Source of the DNA: Eubacterium sp. An11
GTDB taxonomy: Bacteria > Bacillota > Clostridia > Lachnospirales > Lachnospiraceae
NCBI RefSeq assembly: GCF_002161065.1
Contig: NZ_NFLV01000011.1
Location: forward strand, 1-64,000
Direction of reading: 5' to 3'
Length of the DNA stretch: 64,000 nucleotides
This document shows positions 62,142 through 64,000 of this stretch, in pieces. The notes beneath the pieces are model-generated. The model searched no databases, had not been told where the DNA came from, and saw nothing but the letters and a program-made list of their open reading frames with translations. The position numbers were made by a program, and so were the translations under genes. Positions within the stretch are counted from its first letter, which is position 1. The number at the start of each line of letters is the position of its first letter.

Positions 62142-63089
62142 ATGGGAATTGTTTTGAAAAATATTAGTTACCAATATAAAGATCAGTGGCAGAAAGAGAA
62201 ACAATATGCCATCCGGGATATTAGTTTTTCTCTGGAAAAGGGAGAATATGCGGCGTTGATCGGCCACAGCGGTTCAGGAAAATCCACTCTTCTTCAACAT
62301 TTAAACGGCCTGCTCCGCCCGGTTTCCGGCGAGTATTTGTTCGACGGAGAAAATGTTTTCGGAGGAAAGTTTCCTCTGCAAAAGCTCCGGCAAAAGGTAG
62401 CACTCTGTTTCCAGTACCCGGAATATCAGCTTTTTGAGGAAACTGTGCTGAAAGATATCTCCTTCGGACCAAAAAATCTGGGTTTTGACCAGCACACCTG
62501 CGAGGAAAAAGCAAGGAAGGCCATGGAACTTGTGGGAATCGCTCCCGACCTGGAAGATGCTTCGCCCTTTGCGCTCTCCGGAGGACAGAAAAGAAGAGTA
62601 GCACTGGCAGGCATTCTGGCCATGGAACCGGAATATCTCATTCTCGATGAACCGGTGGCAGGACTGGATGGTAAGGGAAAAGATAATCTGTTCTCCCTGC
62701 TTCGTTATCTCAATGAAGAAAAGAAGATCACTATTCTGCTGGTCTCTCATGACATGGACGATGTGGCAGCCAATGCCCGCCGGGTTCTTGTGATGAACCA
62801 TGGCGAGCTGATCATGGACGACACTACAGAGAAGGTCTTTTCAAGAGAAAAAGAACTGAAAACCATAGGACTTGCCATACCTCAGGCACTGCAGTTCTAC
62901 AACAGTCTGAAATCAGGAGGATATTTTAAAAACGTATCCGAAACCTGGAATAAAAAGAAAACGGTGGAGACAGCGCAGGCAGAAAGAAACGGAAAGACAG
63001 CGCAGGCAGAAAGAAATGGAAAGACACCGCTGACTGTAGAAGAACTGGCCATACGTATTTTGGAGGAAAACCGATGCTTCGAGAAATGA
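62142..63089 (+). CDS. ecfA2: ECF transporter ATPase, EcfA2
   Basis: 315 residues. Walker A GHSGSGKST, Q-loop FQYPEYQLF, signature ALSGGQKRRVALAG, Walker B YLILDEPVAGLD and LVSHD. Partner of EcfA1. Near the C-terminus a nine-residue unit, TAQAERNGK, is repeated twice in tandem (residues 277-294; 62970-63023), an apparent recent 27-bp duplication outside the catalytic core. Overlaps ecfT by 16 bp. Confidence 0.94.
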   Translation: MGIVLKNISYQYKDQWQKEKQYAIRDISFSLEKGEYAALIGHSGSGKSTLLQHLNGLLRPVSGEYLFDGENVFGGKFPLQKLRQKVALCFQYPEYQLFEETVLKDISFGPKNLGFDQHTCEEKARKAMELVGIAPDLEDASPFALSGGQKRRVALAGILAMEPEYLILDEPVAGLDGKGKDNLFSLLRYLNEEKKITILLVSHDMDDVAANARRVLVMNHGELIMDDTTEKVFSREKELKTIGLAIPQALQFYNSLKSGGYFKNVSETWNKKKTVETAQAERNGKTAQAERNGKTPLTVEELAIRILEENRCFEK

Positions 63090-63886
63090 CATTAGGACAA
63101 TATTATAAGGCGGATTCTCCCCTTCACCGGCTGGATCCGCGGGTCAAACTGGCGGGAACGCTTCTGTTTGTGATCACTCTGTTTTTCCCGAAATCTGTGT
63201 TGGGCCTTGTGACGGCGACCCTGTTTCTGGGGATTATCATTGCCTTGTCCCGGGTGCCGTTTTCCATGGTGATCCGCGGCGTAAAACCGCTCTTTATCAT
63301 CATTTGCTTTTCGGCTATTGTCAACCTTCTCTGCACACCGGGAACAGTACTTCTTGAGGCGGGACCTGTACGAATCACCCGGGAAGGTATCTGGATATCG
63401 TTTTATCTGGTGGTGCGTCTGGTGTATCTGGTCATGGGATCATCCATCATGACATTTACCACGACACCGAATCAGCTTACAGACGGACTGGAGAAATCTC
63501 TGGGATTCCTGCAGCACCTTCGGATACCGATTCATGAACTTTCTATGATGATTTCCATTGCCCTTCGTTTTATTCCGATCCTCACGGAGGAGCTGGATAA
63601 GATCATGAAAGCGCAGATGTCCAGAGGAGCGGATCTGGAATCCGGAAATATTCTTCAGAGAGCCAGAAAAATGCTGCCGGTATTGGTGCCGCTGTTTATT
63701 TCCGCCATCCGTCGTGCTTCTGACCTGGCCCTGGCCATGGACGCCCGGTGCTATAACGGCGGAGAGGGAAGAACGAAACTGAAACCACTTATATATAGAA
63801 GAAATGATTTTATCGCTTACGGGATTCTGTTCTTGTATGTGGCGGTGATGGTATTGTGGGGGTTTTGCTTCAGGTGGGATTTATAA
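63074..63886 (+). CDS. ecfT: ECF transporter transmembrane subunit EcfT
   Basis: 270 residues, about five helices and the coupling helices with ARG-type motifs (AQMSRGADLE and ALAMDARCYNGG). Joins the two ATPases to exchangeable S components. Coupled to ecfA2 by overlap. Its TAA stop is the start of repeat copy B. Confidence 0.94.
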   Translation: MLREMTLGQYYKADSPLHRLDPRVKLAGTLLFVITLFFPKSVLGLVTATLFLGIIIALSRVPFSMVIRGVKPLFIIICFSAIVNLLCTPGTVLLEAGPVRITREGIWISFYLVVRLVYLVMGSSIMTFTTTPNQLTDGLEKSLGFLQHLRIPIHELSMMISIALRFIPILTEELDKIMKAQMSRGADLESGNILQRARKMLPVLVPLFISAIRRASDLALAMDARCYNGGEGRTKLKPLIYRRNDFIAYGILFLYVAVMVLWGFCFRWDL

Positions 63887-64000
63887 AGGTGGTAACAGTT
63901 ACCCAATCAAACAGACAATGACGTATGGCACATACGGATTCGCCCGACTCGACCCTCAGTCGGACTGACCGGGGGCAGGGGTATCATTGTAAAATGACTA
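63886..64000. repeat. Palindromic element, copy B (left part, cut by the window end)
   Basis: About 115 bp closely matching 34396-34505: AAGGTGG-AACAG, AACAGACAATGACG, GGCACATACGGATTCGCCCG, CCCTCAGTCGGACTGACC and ATCATTGTAAAATGA are shared. As in copy A, it begins directly at a transporter stop codon (TAAAGGTGG). The complementary right arm would lie beyond the window. Confidence 0.85.

Noticed and set aside
1-64000. tRNA or rRNA genes
   Set aside because: I checked the intergenic regions and found no cloverleaf-like sequence or CCA end I could support.

Overview
The window is a stretch of chromosome from a low-to-mid GC Gram-positive anaerobe, most likely a gut member of the Lachnospiraceae (Blautia/Ruminococcus-like). 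The evidence is the strong AGGAGG ribosome binding sites, zinc-type S14 and adenylate kinase, an extended L17, Gx-transporter/ApbE neighbours, a bile-salt-hydrolase-like gene, ECF transporter genes after rplQ, and a GlpA-like/FAD oxidoreductase/DUF1667 triad. I see no tRNA, rRNA, CRISPR array, prophage or intact insertion sequence.

Layout. 1-5.1 kb: the end of an ECF sigma factor gene overlapping a membrane anti-sigma-like gene, then surE, an iron alcohol dehydrogenase, a small structured RNA candidate and a choloylglycine-hydrolase-family gene. 5.2-11.5 kb: a two-component system followed by a MacAB-like efflux set whose adaptor protein carries a ~300-residue insertion. 11.6-13.8 kb: a split ThrE-type exporter and an OGG-type DNA glycosylase. 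13.8-18.3 kb: a BceRS/BceAB-like module with a clear 11-bp-periodic direct-repeat operator before its ABC genes. 18.5-25.5 kb: nitroreductase, an acidic unknown, TraX, a secreted GHL10 protein, an AT-rich purple acid phosphatase and YibE/F. 25.7-27.7 kb: a tandem pair of Rpn-family nuclease genes on the minus strand, one of them broken. 27.9-36.2 kb: cutC, HD protein, pyk (minus strand), L,D-transpeptidase, degV, rRNA methyltransferase, Gx transporter and apbE. The Gx-apbE spacer holds three consecutive palindromes of about 200 bp each.

36.2-61.1 kb is the ribosomal superoperon: S10, spc and alpha clusters in canonical order, ended by a strong terminator. It has a structured S10 leader, a tandem hairpin duplication between rpsJ and rplC, and hairpins at several other junctions. 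It is split between secY and adk by a 7.8-kb block holding a CsbB/YfhO-type glycosylation pair behind an attenuator-like structure and the GlpA-like redox triad. The window ends with ecfA1-ecfA2-ecfT and the start of a second copy of the first palindromic element from the Gx-apbE spacer. In both copies the repeat begins exactly at the stop codon of a transporter gene.

The features most deserving follow-up are the palindromic repeat family (34396-35011 and 63886-64000), the attenuator/poly-G control region at 47.5 kb, the interrupted ribosomal operon, the hypertrophied efflux adaptor and the decaying Rpn duplication.
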